NCBI GenBank assembly: GCA_008638375.1
Contig: CM018043.1
Location: forward strand, 56,066,947 to 56,130,946
Reading direction: 5' to 3'
DNA: 64,000 nucleotides
Origin: Nyssa sinensis
Taxonomy: Eukaryota > Streptophyta > Magnoliopsida > Cornales > Nyssaceae
The notes beneath the pieces are model-generated. The model was not told the origin of the DNA, did not search any database, and saw only the letters and a program-made list of their open reading frames with translations. Both the position numbers and the translations under genes were made by a program. Within the stretch, counting starts at the first letter, position 1, and each line of letters opens with the position of its first letter. Of this stretch, positions 25,675 through 38,400 are shown in pieces.

Positions 25675-27397
25675 ATGGAAATCATGGATTCTCTTCTCCA
25701 AGTTTTGCAACCTATACCCACGGCTCTCTTCTTCATTGCCCCTTTGGTGTTCTTGTTTATTCTATCTGGGCTACGCCGAAAACTACCATATCCACCGGGG
25801 CCAAAAGGTTTACCGGTGATCGGAAACATGATGATGATGAACCAGTTAACTCACCGGGGACTTGCCAAACTCGCCAAGCAATACGGCGGCATCTTTCACC
25901 TCCGCATGGGATTTCTTCACATGGTGACCGTGTCCAGCCCAGACATCGCTCGCCAGGTCCTTCAGGTGCAAGACAACATCTTCTCCAACCGTCCGGCGAC
26001 TATCGCCATTAGCTACCTCACCTACGACAGAGCCGATATGGCTTTCGCTCACTACGGCCCGTTTTGGCGTCAGATGCGCAAGCTCTGCGTCATGAAGCTC
26101 TTCAGCCGCAAACGGGCCGAGTCCTGGGAGTCTGTAAGAGACGAGGTTGATTCGATGGTCCGAGTCGTGGTGTCCAACACCGGAAAGCCGGTAAACATAG
26201 GGGAGTTGGTGTTTTCACTGACTCGGGATATTATTTACAGAGCTGCGTTCGGTTCTAGCTCGCATGAAGGCCAGGACGACTTCATCAAGATATTGCAGGA
26301 GTTCTCGAAGCTGTTTGGTGCTTTCAATATTGCTGATTTCATTCCTGGACTCGGCTGGGCTGATCCTCAAGGACTCAACTCCAGACTGGCTAAGGCTCGT
26401 GCATCGCTTGATGGGTTCATTGACACGATCATTGACGATCACATGGAAAAGCATAGGAAAAACAACATCTCTGATGATGCCAACACTGACATGGTGGATG
26501 ATTTATTAGCTTTCTACAGCGATGAGGCAAAAGTCACTGTATCAGACGATTTACAGAGCTCCTTCAGACTCACAAGAGACAATATCAAGGCCATCATCAT
26601 GGTAAGTCGAGAAATATTGATTTTTTACTACCTTTTGTTTTGTTTACTTTTTTCACCTTTCTATTTCGATAGAAATATGTTATTATAAACATAATCAAAC
26701 AGTCTCTTTCTTTTCTCTCTGGTTGATATATAAGCTAACGATTAGGGCTTGATGTTATTGATATGATCAACAGGACGTGATGTTTGGCGGGACTGAAACA
26801 GTGGCGTCGGCGATAGAGTGGGCCATGTCAGAGCTAATGAGAAGCCCAGAAGACCTTAAGAGAGTGCAACAAGAACTCGCCGAAGTGGTCGGTCTCGACC
26901 GGAGAGTCGAAGAGAGTGACTTCGACAAGCTGACTTACCTCAAATGCGCATTAAAGGAGACTCTCCGACTGCACCCGCCGATTCCTCTCCTCCTCCACGA
27001 GACCGCCGAGGATGCGGAGGTCGCCGGCTACTATATCCCGGCGAGGTCACGCGTCATGATCAACGCGTGGGCCATTGGACGTGACAAGAACTCGTGGGAC
27101 GACCCTGAGAGCTTCAAACCTTCTAGGTTCCTCAAAGAAGGTGTACCGGACTTCAAAGGAAGTAACTTCGAGTTCATTCCGTTCGGATCGGGTCGGAGGT
27201 CATGCCCCGGGATGCAACTTGGACTCTACGCTCTCGATATGGCTGTGGCTCACCTTCTTCACTGTTTTACGTGGACATTGCCGGACGGGATGAAACCGAG
27301 TGAACTTGACACGGACGACGTGTTTGGACTCACTGCTCCGAGAGCGACTCGACTCGTCGCCGTGCCCACGCCTCGCCTGCTGTGTCCACTCTATTGA
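25675..27397 (+). CDS. F5H: Ferulate/coniferaldehyde 5-hydroxylase, CYP84A family
   Basis: Cytochrome P450 that, in this family, hydroxylates C5 of coniferaldehyde, coniferyl alcohol and ferulate on the ER surface. It opens the route to syringyl lignin and sinapate esters. Exons are 25675-26601 and 26774-27397, giving 516 aa, close to the usual ~520. The 172-bp intron (GT-AG) interrupts the codon series between M309 and D310. Visible landmarks are an N-terminal membrane anchor (about residues 14-33), a proline-rich hinge PYPPGPKGLP, the I-helix oxygen motif GGTET (314-318), K-helix ETLR (371-374), PSRF (426-429) and the heme loop FGSGRRSCPG with Cys453. The start is the first ATG after the TATA box; a second Met four codons on is also possible. 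All key residues are intact. It is GC-richer than its surroundings, as expected of coding DNA. It stands alone with no pathway neighbour. Confidence 0.95.
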
Positions 27398-28168
27398 GCA
27401 AAGGGACTGTTTCGATTCACTTTCAATACAAATGGTAGGAGGAATGATACGTTGACACATGAATGCATGGTGGTTTTTTTTTTTTTTTTTTTACATGTTT
27501 GGGACTTGGGAGGAAGAAAAGAAAAGAAGAAATAACTATTAGTCAATTGAGAATAAATTTGTTTGGTTTATTTTCTTATTAATTGTTTTTGTTTTGGGGA
27601 TTTTGGAATTTGGTGGGCCACTAAATCAATTACAGTGATTACATGTGACGCAGGGCTGACTATATGTGTTGTCACACTGCCCATCACTGGGCACAGTTCT
27701 AACACCAATACAAATTCTGCCCAATATGTTAAAAGAGTGTGTATATAGATAAGAAGAGTGGGGGTTGTCACTAGTTGAGGCTGGGATTGGGCTGAATCGG
27801 CTGATGATTGGGTGATGAGGCTCACACATTAGACATCGGCCAAGTTCAATATGGTTTGGAATAATTATTTAAGAAAACGATTATTTCATGTTTTAACAGA
27901 CATATTGTAATTATTTTTAAAAAAATTTATAATTTTTTCTAGATTCATGAAGAATGATGTTTTATATTCTATAACTTTTATCTCATAAAGGGTAAGACTT
28001 ACCGGTAAGTCCCACATCTTGTAAGAAATGTGTAATGAAAGTGGTAATACATTTTTTATAAAAATAATGAGGTTTTACAATTCATGTATTACAGTCAATT
28101 AAATAATGCAATTACAGCATTACCAAACAACAACAACAAAACTACAAAAAGGCAAATCATTTGTAATT
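27398..28168. other. F5H 3' flank and intergenic sequence
   Basis: 3' untranslated and intergenic sequence. A long T run (about 27474-27492) lies 80 bp after the stop. No gene recognised; several short overlapping frames at 27563-27829 have no family resemblance. Confidence 0.5.
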
Positions 28169-28176
28169 ATTTTGTG

Positions 28177-28942
28177 TAGGAATGTAAAAAAAGGCCCACG
28201 GGCCGGGAGGGGCTTGACCGAAAGGCAGGCCGGGCTATTGCGGGTTTTCACCAAATTAGTGGGATGGACCAAACCCATAGAATAAGGTCATATCCCGGCC
28301 CTAGGCCCTAATTCTTAATACGGGCTTAGCAGGCCAAAAAAAAAAAGAAATTAGTGTAAAATTATAATCAAGTCATAGATAATTACATCAATAAATAATT
28401 AACAAATAAGTGTTAATGTCTAATAGATTAAAAAATTATAAAAAGTTAGAATTGATGAATGAGTTTTCTTTTATTTTGTAATTGACATATGATTTAATAG
28501 TTTGAATGAAAAGCATGAAAATAACTATTTGATATATAGGAAGGGCTTATATTCTTTAATATTTACATATAGTAATGGTGTCAAGTTTGAATTAATATGT
28601 AAATAATGAAAATGTGATGTGAAAGATAAGAAAATTAAACAGATATTGATTTGTCAATTTAAAGGTAAATCAAATAATAATAAAAAATAAGAATCATTTG
28701 AATTATAAACTAATGAATAATTATTTTATATTTTAAAAGATTGAGTTTATGGTTTTTAAGTGTTCGGACTTATGGGAGCCTGGCTTCGGGCCGGGCCGGG
28801 CCTCAACCCAAAAAATAAGCCCAAGCCCGAAATAAAGATACTCCGAGCTAAGGCCGGGCTTCAGTTCGGGTTGGGCTGGACTCGGCCAGCAAAAAAAACA
28901 TTGGGCCGGGCCACGGGCCTTCGGGTCATTTTTGCACCCCTA
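28177..28942. mobile_element. hAT-like MITE with GC-rich ends
   Basis: A 766-bp element with terminal inverted repeats. The left end is taggaatgtaaaaaaaggcc and the reverse-complemented right end is taggggtgcaaaaatgaccc, each followed by a GGCCCGGGCC-type tract. A perfect 8-bp target duplication ATTTTGTG lies at 28169-28176 and 28943-28950, the length typical of hAT transposons. The interior is AT-rich and non-coding. The GC-rich ends against an AT-rich core explain the isolated GC peaks here. Confidence 0.9.
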
Positions 28943-28950
28943 ATTTTGTG

Positions 28951-30716
28951 CTTATACATCTTTGTTCTTCCACTTGGAGAATAGATGATGTTAAAATACA
29001 AAGACAAATCTCACCTCTAATTTTTGCTGAAGCATTGGTAAATTAAACATAAATTTGCTTGCTCTGGCATGCATAAATGTTTGAAATGCCTTCTAACCGA
29101 GTATGGAAAACTTAGATGAGCATTTTCATTGATGAGGAACCATAGTTCCCAAAGAAGAGATGGAAAGAGTTGTAATAAGCGTTGGAACACATGTAATAAA
29201 TATGTACTCATAACACATACCAATTTAGATGGCCTTTGTGAGAGAATTCCCAATCTGTTACCAGTTTTGGCATCCTTTTAGAGGCAAGTGGTAGGGTACG
29301 TATGTAATCAACATGTGCAATTCTTAGGCCACAAAAAGCTTGTGCTGCTTGCTTCTAGGCCGCAAGGAATTTTTGGATACATCAAAACCAAATTAATCAT
29401 AATTTGTTAACTCGACAGATAAAAAAATAAAAAATAAAAAATTCTTTTGTCTTCTTAATGTTAAACAAATCATTCACATGATTGAATGTGATCGATTAAC
29501 AAGATCCATAAAAAAAATTCACATAAAAATTTCTCCTCGTCCACATGCTTGTGCACATGAGACACATGAGAGAGGGTGAGGGAGAGAGAGAGAGAGAGAA
29601 TGTGGACCGATGGGGACAGGAAGCCTTTTCACTTGTTTTTTCAAACTCTTCAATTATGTGGAGAATGAAGAACAAAAAAAGGTGGGGTGTTGGTGTCTGC
29701 TCAAGCACATCAGGAGGCCCAAAGTTACTCTTCCAACAACTTCCGATGTAAAAGGTCAGTGTCTTTTAATATACTTTTTCCAATGTCGATACTTTAGAGA
29801 GAGAGAGATACTATTTCATGGTAACTATTTCTTGATGTGGTAGAATGTTAAAACGTTGAGAACAAAATTCAAGTCTCTTGAGTTCGAGTCTTTTTTGCAT
29901 TAATCATTAGCAACTAAAGCATTAAAGATAAGTCTGATTGTCAAGAAGAATGAAGACTTAGTCTGTTGCGCATAAACTAACTCATGATACCCTCTTACAG
30001 ATTCATAAGAAGAAGAAGAAAAAAAACTCTTTCTTCCCCTAAAAAAAAGGCTAGTAGTAAGGTAGCATACTGATCATGTATATCAATTTTAAACATGTGA
30101 CATAACTAAAGTCAGGATAATCCTTTAATTTAAAATATAAGTTACATTTCAAAATTTGATTTTCATGAAAATAAAATTTCTCCATATTACTTTATTATTG
30201 GACCTTTTTTTCCCATTCTATATTTTACTATGCAGTATAATCAAAGTCATATTTGCAACAATAATGTTTGAACCCACACTTCAATAGTCATCCTAAAATC
30301 AGTGTCAGCTTTTGAATAATCAACGAAGAAAAAGCAAAAAATAAGAACAAGTTGGGTAATACTTTTACGCTTTCAGACAAGGAAACTCTAACCTTCTCAC
30401 ATATGATTCACATTGAGACCATTTTAAACACAACTTGAAATTTAACTTTGAATAATTCTTTTACTCCAAACAAACTAAGAACCTCCTCCTATCTAGTGAT
30501 GTATAGATATTGATAACAATTTATCAGGTTTGTAATATACATGACTATCATGATGATAAGGAACCTTCAACTTTCCCTTTAATCAATGTAGGAAACTTCA
30601 AGGTTCCCAGTATTAATTCATATTGAAACAATATTAACACAACTTCAAATTTAACTTTGAATCATACTCAACTTCAAACCAAGTAAATGGCTGTGGTAGG
30701 AAGCTGATGAAGTTTA
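28951..30716. other. Intergenic sequence
   Basis: No gene recognised. A short GA repeat lies at about 29580-29600. The frames at 29496-29843 run through it and are not supported. Confidence 0.5.
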
Positions 30717-30724
30717 TTCGTTTG

Positions 30725-31068
30725 TAGAGTTGTAAATGAGTCGAGTTGAGCTGAACTGAGCAGTTGATTGTTCAAGTTCGACTCGCTAAAATAAATAAGT
30801 TTCAAATTGTATTTAAGTTTAACTTGTTAATATTTCGAGTCGATTTCAAACGAGCCTTTAATAAGGTCAATCGTTAGAGCTCAAGAAACTTTATTTTTTA
30901 TATTGTATTAGACTATTTTTGATTTAACGAGTCGAACACGAGCCAAACTCAATAAATTTACAAGGCTCATAATAAGTTTAAGCTTGACTAGTTAATCTTG
31001 CGAGTCGATCTCAAACGAGTTTATAACCGAACTAATCATGAGTGAGCTCAACGCGATTTACAATCCTA
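30725..31068. mobile_element. hAT-like MITE with 'gagctc' ends
   Basis: A 344-bp element. Its left end tagagttgtaaatgagtcga and reverse-complemented right end taggattgtaaatcgcgttg are imperfect inverted repeats, and the body carries the repeated cgagtc/gagctc motifs common in this kind of plant element. The flanking 8-bp sequences TTCGTTTG (30717-30724) and TCCGTTTG (31069-31076) match at 7 of 8 positions, consistent with an aged hAT target duplication. No coding capacity. Confidence 0.75.
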
Positions 31069-31497
31069 TCCGTTTGAGGTGCAAACCACTCGCGGGTTTT
31101 CTCATCATTATCCAAAAAAAAAAAAACAAGTAATGAGAGGATCATTTTACCTAATTTGGAGTCAAATAATGCACACAGCACACAAAAAATCACATGTTTT
31201 GTGAGCCCCATCGCCTGCAAATGGGGATTTTTTCCCGGTTGGCTGGACCGCCATGTTCCATAATCATAAGTTTGCCAATCCTATCCGTTTGAGGTGCAAA
31301 CCACTCGCAGGTTTTCTCATCATTACCCAAAAAAAAAAAACAAGTAATGAGAGGATCATTTTACCTAATTTGGAGTCAAATAATGCACACAGCACACAAA
31401 AAATCAAATGTTTTGTGAGCCCCATCGCCTGTAAATGGGGATTTTTTCCCGGTTGGCTGGACCGCCATGTTCCATAATCATAAGTTTGCCAATCTAG
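31061..31497. repeat. 215-bp tandem duplication
   Basis: Two nearly identical copies, 31061-31275 and 31276-about 31490, beginning caatcctatccgtttgaggt. The left copy's first eight bases are also the last eight bases of the neighbouring hAT-like MITE. The sequence right of the second copy reads caatctagg, so a caatc microhomology sits at the breakpoint. Overlapping frames on both strands are not genes. Confidence 0.85.
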
Positions 31498-31499
31498 GA

Positions 31500-31936
31500 T
31501 TAAAATGGATTGGAGTGCCCCACGCCAACATTCCAAGGTGCGCTTCCTGACCCATACACAAAATCTATCCTACACAACTTGGCCGAACAGCCCACGCCGG
31601 GACCCTTTCCCTTTTGGGGATAGGTATCAAGTTGGGTCCACATCACAATGTTCCCAAAAAAGGAGTATAAAAAACTGTTCGGGCGTATGCTAATCATGTC
31701 CGAGTGTTTTCCACTTCTATACTTGGAAACAAACTGCAATTAGGTCAGAAATAAGCTAACAGAACTAGGCCTGTCAAAGGATCGAATTTTGATCCAAATC
31801 TGATCTATTTAAGCAGATATGGATTGCATTTTTTTTAATCCGTGATCTGGTCTAAACTGAATCCAATAAAAATATTTATTAAATAGACCAGATATGAATT
31901 TGCACAATCTGATATGTTAAAAATCGATACATATAT

Positions 31937-31978
<42 letters not shown>

Positions 31979-32490
31979 CATGAAATTTAGCTAAGAATGT
32001 TCAAGTATTATAAAATTATCCACTCTTGAGAATACAACTTCGGCTTCTAGGGTTGTATTGAAAAGGCGGCAAAGCACTTCTAATGACAGGTGGTTAAGTG
32101 CAAGGATGTGTACAAAGCCACACCTAGGGCTTTGTCGATTCGCAGTCGAGAGCAAGGTATTTTATGTAGATCATGTGAAATTTCTCAACAATGCAATATG
32201 TAAACTCCGCACTTCTCATTTGTGTTTATCGTATTTTAGTTCCAAATGGAATAGCCAAATCAAGCAAATAAGCATGCCAAAAAGAAAAAGATAAAATGAA
32301 AACAATGTATGACTGAAAAAAGTGAAGGAAAGATTCAGGTACGAGGCAACTCACTTTCTCAAGCCACAATGAAATTGTGATTCAATTTTTCTATTTTTTT
32401 CAGCAAATAATACATTTGAAAAATACACTCCATTCTTTATTTCTTCATTTTACTTTTGCTTTGGATTATCACCATTAATAAGCTATAAGA
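31500..32490. other. Intergenic sequence and 3' flank of the FMP32-like gene
   Basis: GC-richer patch at 31500-31740 with no recognised gene. A TA microsatellite lies at about 31943-31976. A 78-codon + frame at 32058-32294 has no recognisable family. The right end should hold the 3' untranslated region of the minus-strand gene that stops at 32496. Confidence 0.4.
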
Positions 32491-32495
32491 TAAGC

Positions 32496-35400
32496 TTACA
32501 TCAAGATGCGGACTACAGCCAGACCAACAGCAGAGATAGAAACGAGGGTACCAATGCAGTATTTTATCACATCATACTTTGCTGCTTCCAACTGAGCCCT
32601 TAATGCATGAATTTCCTGAGATAAAATGAATTCCAAAATTTTTTAGAAGGAAAGAAAATAACTAAAAAGAAAAAAGAACGAGGTAAAAAATGCAACTAAT
32701 TGAACAAGAACCATTTCTCAGTTCCAATAATATACATACTCTATCAAGTTTGTTAGTGAGGTTAGAGGTTTCTTGATTCTGATTTGCTAGCTCATCCCTT
32801 ATTCTCCTGCAGTGTCAAAAGTAATAATAAAATGACACAGCAAAAATTATACCAAAAGCCGCACAACTCCTGTTATTCTCAGAGAATGAGAAAGGCCTTT
32901 AGTTTTCTTACCCTCTTTCAAGATTCAAATCTAAACGCTGCCCAGCAGTGACTTTGTCAATTTCATACCTGCATCACATTCAATTTCCACTCTTATGAAG
33001 TTCACAACAAACAAATATGAATCCATACATAGTAGAGATCAGAAACAGCTTCAATTGCTTAAAAACAGACCTCAATTCGCTACGCATCTTCTCTATGTCA
33101 TTCCGAAGCTTTTCAGTCTCGTGTTGCAACAAAGAAAAGTGGTGTCCCTGCATTACAGACCAAACAAATATACAGGCAAGGAAACTTCAACTATTGGAAT
33201 TGCTATTCTACGTCTCCAATATTGTTTAGAAGAAATATAAGTAAATAAATAAAACCCAGGCCAACCAACTCACGTTAATTTTCTACAATTCAATTGCAAT
33301 GATTGTTTAAGCAACAAAAGAACAGAACTCCGTATGCAGAATCTCATTCTTCTAACAATGTTGAGTTAGTTTTGGGATCATCAAGTGAAGCTTCAAGAAC
33401 GAAGAATAAAAATTCAATGAATTTTCGTTCCACTGGTCACATGCTAAAGTCCCCATGAAATAAGGGTATGAAATATGAATTAAAAAAAAAAAAAAAGGCA
33501 GTCCTAGTTCACGAGGCTCCCACTACAATGGGGTCTAGAGAAGGTTAGATATACACAACCTTATCCCCACAAGGAGAGATGTAGTTTCTGTGACCTCCAG
33601 GTCAGAATGAAGGGTGATTTATATAATTATAAGAATCCAGAAAAGGGGAAAATCAACTCCCATTTTCTTCAATTGCCATGTCCAACCATTTCAAAGAAAC
33701 CAAAGACAACCATCCAAAACAACTGAAATGCAACAAATTTTGCCAGTAGCTCTTTCACATTTATTCCAAAATTTTAGTTTTTCTACCCCTACCCCCAAAA
33801 AATTAAATAGATAAAATATTGAAACGCACACAAAAAGGATCATACTTTAGCCAATTCTCCCATTCTAGAAAGAATTACACATTACTTCAAAACATGGGGA
33901 AAAAACATCAATTCCCAAAAGTAGTTTCCCAATGTCTAGGGAAAATTAGAAATTGTAGCCCAAATGTAAAGAGATTTCTACATGATAACTGATATTTGTC
34001 GTGTCATTTTAAAGATCATAGAGAAGAAATTCATGCATGCTATTAAAAATTGTTATGCATGCTTGTTTCACAATTTCCAGCTGGAACAACAAAACCAATG
34101 AAAATTGGCAGTTTGCTTGGGATTATAGGAGTAGATCTCAATTCTCATCTACAAACCACATTAAGAAGTATGGAGGGCAATGATATGGAAAGGTGAACCA
34201 TATTATTAGTTCCTTGTCTTTTCTAAATTGTTTTTTTTAATAAGTTATTCTATTAAAAGCGACCAAGGGGGAGGAATCCATATTTACAAGGTTAAGGCTA
34301 TACAACTAAGGCCTAAGAGACCCCAAAAAAATCTACAAAAGAAACTAAATACAAAAGATAGCCTCTTTGTCCCAAAAGTACAATAAACGTAAAAAGCTAT
34401 CCTTCAAAGTATAAGGGGGTTGTTCAATTCTCTCAAAAATTGTGATATCTCACATCGGTTTATAAGACACTAAAAGTCTTGCTACTAATAAGTTAGATTT
34501 AAACTTTTAAGTCATGTTGTTGGGCTTTTTCTTCAGGTTATTAGGTCAGCAAGTTTGGGACGTTACAAGTAGTATCAAAGTTGGCTCCCAGAGGATAGAG
34601 GCCCCAAAGTGTCCGCTTATGGACAGATGGGAGAGATTTGGATTAACTCCACAAGGACGTGTGGTCCTATGGAAGGGTGAATGTGATATCCCACATCGGT
34701 TGTGTGGGAAAATTGACATGTGAGACACCGCGGGCTTTTTTACTTATAATTTGACTTAAGCATTTTGGGCCATGTGATAAGAGTCATTTCTTTAGGTTAT
34801 TAGTTCAATAGACTTGAGTCATTACAAGTGGTAACAAAGCCGTTTCCCAAAGAATAGAGGCCCCTAGGGTCATGTTGACTCCACGAGGACTATGGTCACA
34901 TTTTTGTTTTTTTTGGGGGGGGGCAATTTTGATATCCCACGTCGGTTGGGTGAAAAGTATTTATTGGCATATAAGACACTACAAACCTCGCTACTAATAA
35001 TTTGGGCTTAAACTTTTGAGCTATGTTGTTGGCTTTTTTTTTTCAAGTTATCGGGTCAGCAAACTTGGGACATTACAAAAATCCTCCCAATATGCACTCT
35101 CTAAACGCTCCAAATCAAACAAAGAGAGGTCATCCTCCACAGCTCTCCCTCCTTCTCATCTCAACAAAACCTCCCTCAAAGAGCAAGGAGTAACCCATTG
35201 GCAACCAAACAAAGAAAGAATGAAACACCAACAATCTCTTGCAAAAGGACAATGAACAAAGAGATGATCCACTATCCCTACTCTCTCTTGCTCATAGAAC
35301 ACCAATTAACCAAATGAAAGCCCCTTTTTTGAAAGTTGTCCACTGCCAATATAGCTACATATGCCGCTACCCAAACAAAAAAAGCCACCCTTGAAGGGAC

Positions 35401-38400
35401 ACTGGAATACCAAATCAATCTCCATGAAAACTGAACCCCATTTCTTCCCACCCCATCATAGAAAAAGCTCATTGAGAAGGTCCTAGAGTTATTGAGAGTC
35501 CAAACTTACAGTGTCATCCCTTCCCGCAATCATTCCAGTGATGCTCAAGACCTCCGAGAAGCCCATAATCTCACTTAGCTCCCACTCATGAAAATCCCTC
35601 CTAAACCTTGGATTCCAAGTCATCACCCCACTCTCCCAAGAGCAACAATCAGCAACTGTGGCTCCATTATTTAAGGTCAATCTTTATAGCAAAAGAACCT
35701 CTCTTTCAAAACCCTATCCCCCCACCAAATATCCTCCTAAAACCTAACCCGGGTCCCCTCCCCCTCCTCAAATCTAATACATCTCTTAAAATCAGTCACT
35801 CCATCTTGAATTCCAAACACCCCACCCAAAGCACCCCCTCTGTCTTAGAAAACCAACTCCCATCTATCTCTTCCAAAGACTTTGAACCTCCACCTTGAAT
35901 CTCCCCACCCACTTCCCCAGTAGAGCTCTATAAAATTGTTTTTTCCAGATTCTCTTGATGCAACTAGTTGTGATATTCAATTCCTTCAATACAGTAAGCT
36001 CAGAATCCTGCATAGAGAGGGCTTGTCCATTTAGATGTTCAGATTACACCCAACATCTCCATAGGCCTTAGACTATTACATGCCACCTCTGCAATAGCAC
36101 CATTGGCCATTACATTGTCCAGCTTCTACTGCAAGTATGTGATACATTGCAAATAATACAAAATATTGGGATATTTTGCAAAACATATTATTGTTGCACG
36201 TGTTTCAAAACCTTCCAATCCTTCTGAAGCCTACAAGTTAAGCTTGTCTCCGGTCTTCCATTCAAATCAAAAAGAAACTCATCTCACAGAGGAAATACCA
36301 TGTGGCATAGAGATTAGAGGTCAGTTCAGACTCTAAGCTCACTTTCTACCTTATAGTTGCCTAAAATTTGCTAGGCTATCAAGATACTGAATTTATACAA
36401 TCCTATAAGAATATATATTAATCAATTCATACTTTTAACAATTCAACATCAATATATTGTGAGATAAGGGAGAAAAATGTAGAATTTTTGTGAATTTTAC
36501 TCCATATTTAATAAAGCACATAATCTATTTAAGATCTATGTAATGAGGACCAATTTATATTAACTATAATATAACTCCTTTTTTATTTCCTAAAAGGAAA
36601 TTTACCCAATTACCCTTGATTCAACTCCCATTCTTAATTTTTTTATAAGCTCAACTCCAATTCTTTTATTAAATATAACGATTTCGTAATTCACTTTATA
36701 GGTTTGGAACCCCTTACCAAAGAAAGAGTGTGAATATCATTTCACCTCTTCCTTTTTTTTTTGTGTGTGTGTGTCTGTTTTGGTTTGTACGTGTCTTAGG
36801 GTTTTTTTTTCATTTTTTGTGCGTGCACACATGTGTGGGGTTGTGTGCATGTCTATTTTGGTTTTTTTTTTTTTTGTGTCTTAAGGGTCTTTTTCTTTTT
36901 ATTTATTTGTTTCTTTTTTGTGTGTGTGGGTGCAGGGGTATTCTAAACCTGTGCTCTCAATCTAACAACCACCCCCAGTCTATTTCCAATTACAATTATG
37001 AAATACCAAAATATAAAGCTCCTTTTTTTTTGATAATTAAGATGTATATTATAAATGTGCCCAAGAAAGGCAACAGGAGAAAAACTCAAAAAACTTTACA
37101 GAGGTCTTAGCGACCCCAAAAAATCAACAAAAAAAGAGACATTTATAGGGAAAGCCTCTTTGGCCCAAAAAAATAATAAGCGCAAAAACGCGCCTTTAAA
37201 GAAGGGAGTGGAGAGCTCCATATCTTCAAAGACACAGTTGCTCCTTTCCATCCAGATGCACCACAATAGGCAAATAGGAGCCAGTTTCCATATTCTTTTA
37301 ATCTCTTCTGAAAGGTTGCACCCTGCCCAAGCTGACAGAAGGTCTTTGACGGAGCCAGACATAACCCAGGAAACACCGAAAAGAGCAAAGACCATGTTCC
37401 AACAACTCCCAGCAACATGACAGTGTATAAGAACATGATCCACCATTTCCTCTTCCTGGTGACAAAAATAGCATCTACTAGCCAAGCTGAAACCTCTTTT
37501 CTTCAAATTTTTCGCAGTTAAAATGGCATTCCAAGAGGCTTCCCAAGCGAAGAAGAAGAAGGCTATAGAAAGGGCTTTTGAGTGTCATATGAGCTTCCAA
37601 GGGATTAGAGGGCCTTCAAAGTTGACCAGGCTCTTGTAGAAGGAATTGACAGAAAAAGATCTCTTATTTGGCAGCCACACCCTCTTATCCTCCCTCCCTT
37701 CCGTAGCACGAAAATTGCATATATGTCCAAAAAAGGAGCCCACCTTTGCTAACTCCCAATCGAGAAAGTTCCTCCTAAAGCAAGGAGTCCAGACAAGTTT
37801 ATTCCCAACTCTCTCCATGTACTCGCAAACCCAAGCCGTCTTATTGTTAGCTAGACTATATAAAGTAGGAAATTTCACCCTTAGCTGCTCGTCCCCATTC
37901 CAAACGTCCTCCCAAAATTTAACAAGGGCACCATTCTCAATAAAAAAACTGTATTTTTTCTTGAAAGTCCTCCATTCACTTCTAATGCAACCCCAGGGGC
38001 CACATCCCCTTGGCCCGTCCACTCTGCCCGAACACCAACTTCCGTTGTCGCACCCATACTTAGCAACAATGATATCTCTCCAAAGCTCCCCATTACTCTC
38101 GCCAAACCTCCATAACCATTTTCCTAAAAGAGTTGTGTTGAAGGTACACAAGTCTTTCACCCCTAGGCCCCTGAGAGACATTGGCTTCTTAATTCTATCC
38201 CAAGCCACTAGATGAAACTTTCTGCGCTCCCCTTCATGGCCCCATAAAAAGTCCCTTTGAATCTTCTCTAGCCTTCTGCTAACTAATCTCGGGATGGAAA
38301 AAAGAGACATGAAATAGGTGGGGAGGTTGGCCAAGGTACTTTTGAAAAGGGTGAGCCTGCCTCGTACTTTTGATAAAGCTCCTTAATCGGCCCTAAGAAA

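Noticed and set aside
26215..26509. Several frames of 79-81 codons on both strands within F5H exon 1
   Set aside because: They are shadows of the CYP84A coding sequence, which explains the open frames.
31032..31536. Frames repeated across 31032-31536
   Set aside because: They repeat because of the 215-bp tandem duplication; no coding evidence.
36730..37110. 126-codon + frame rich in F, L, C and V
   Set aside because: It runs through T-rich and GT-rich low-complexity DNA and into the antisense of a LINE 3' end.
37646..38215. 189-codon + frame
   Set aside because: It is antisense to the LINE ORF2 fragment at 37585-38334, which has the recognisable protein motifs.
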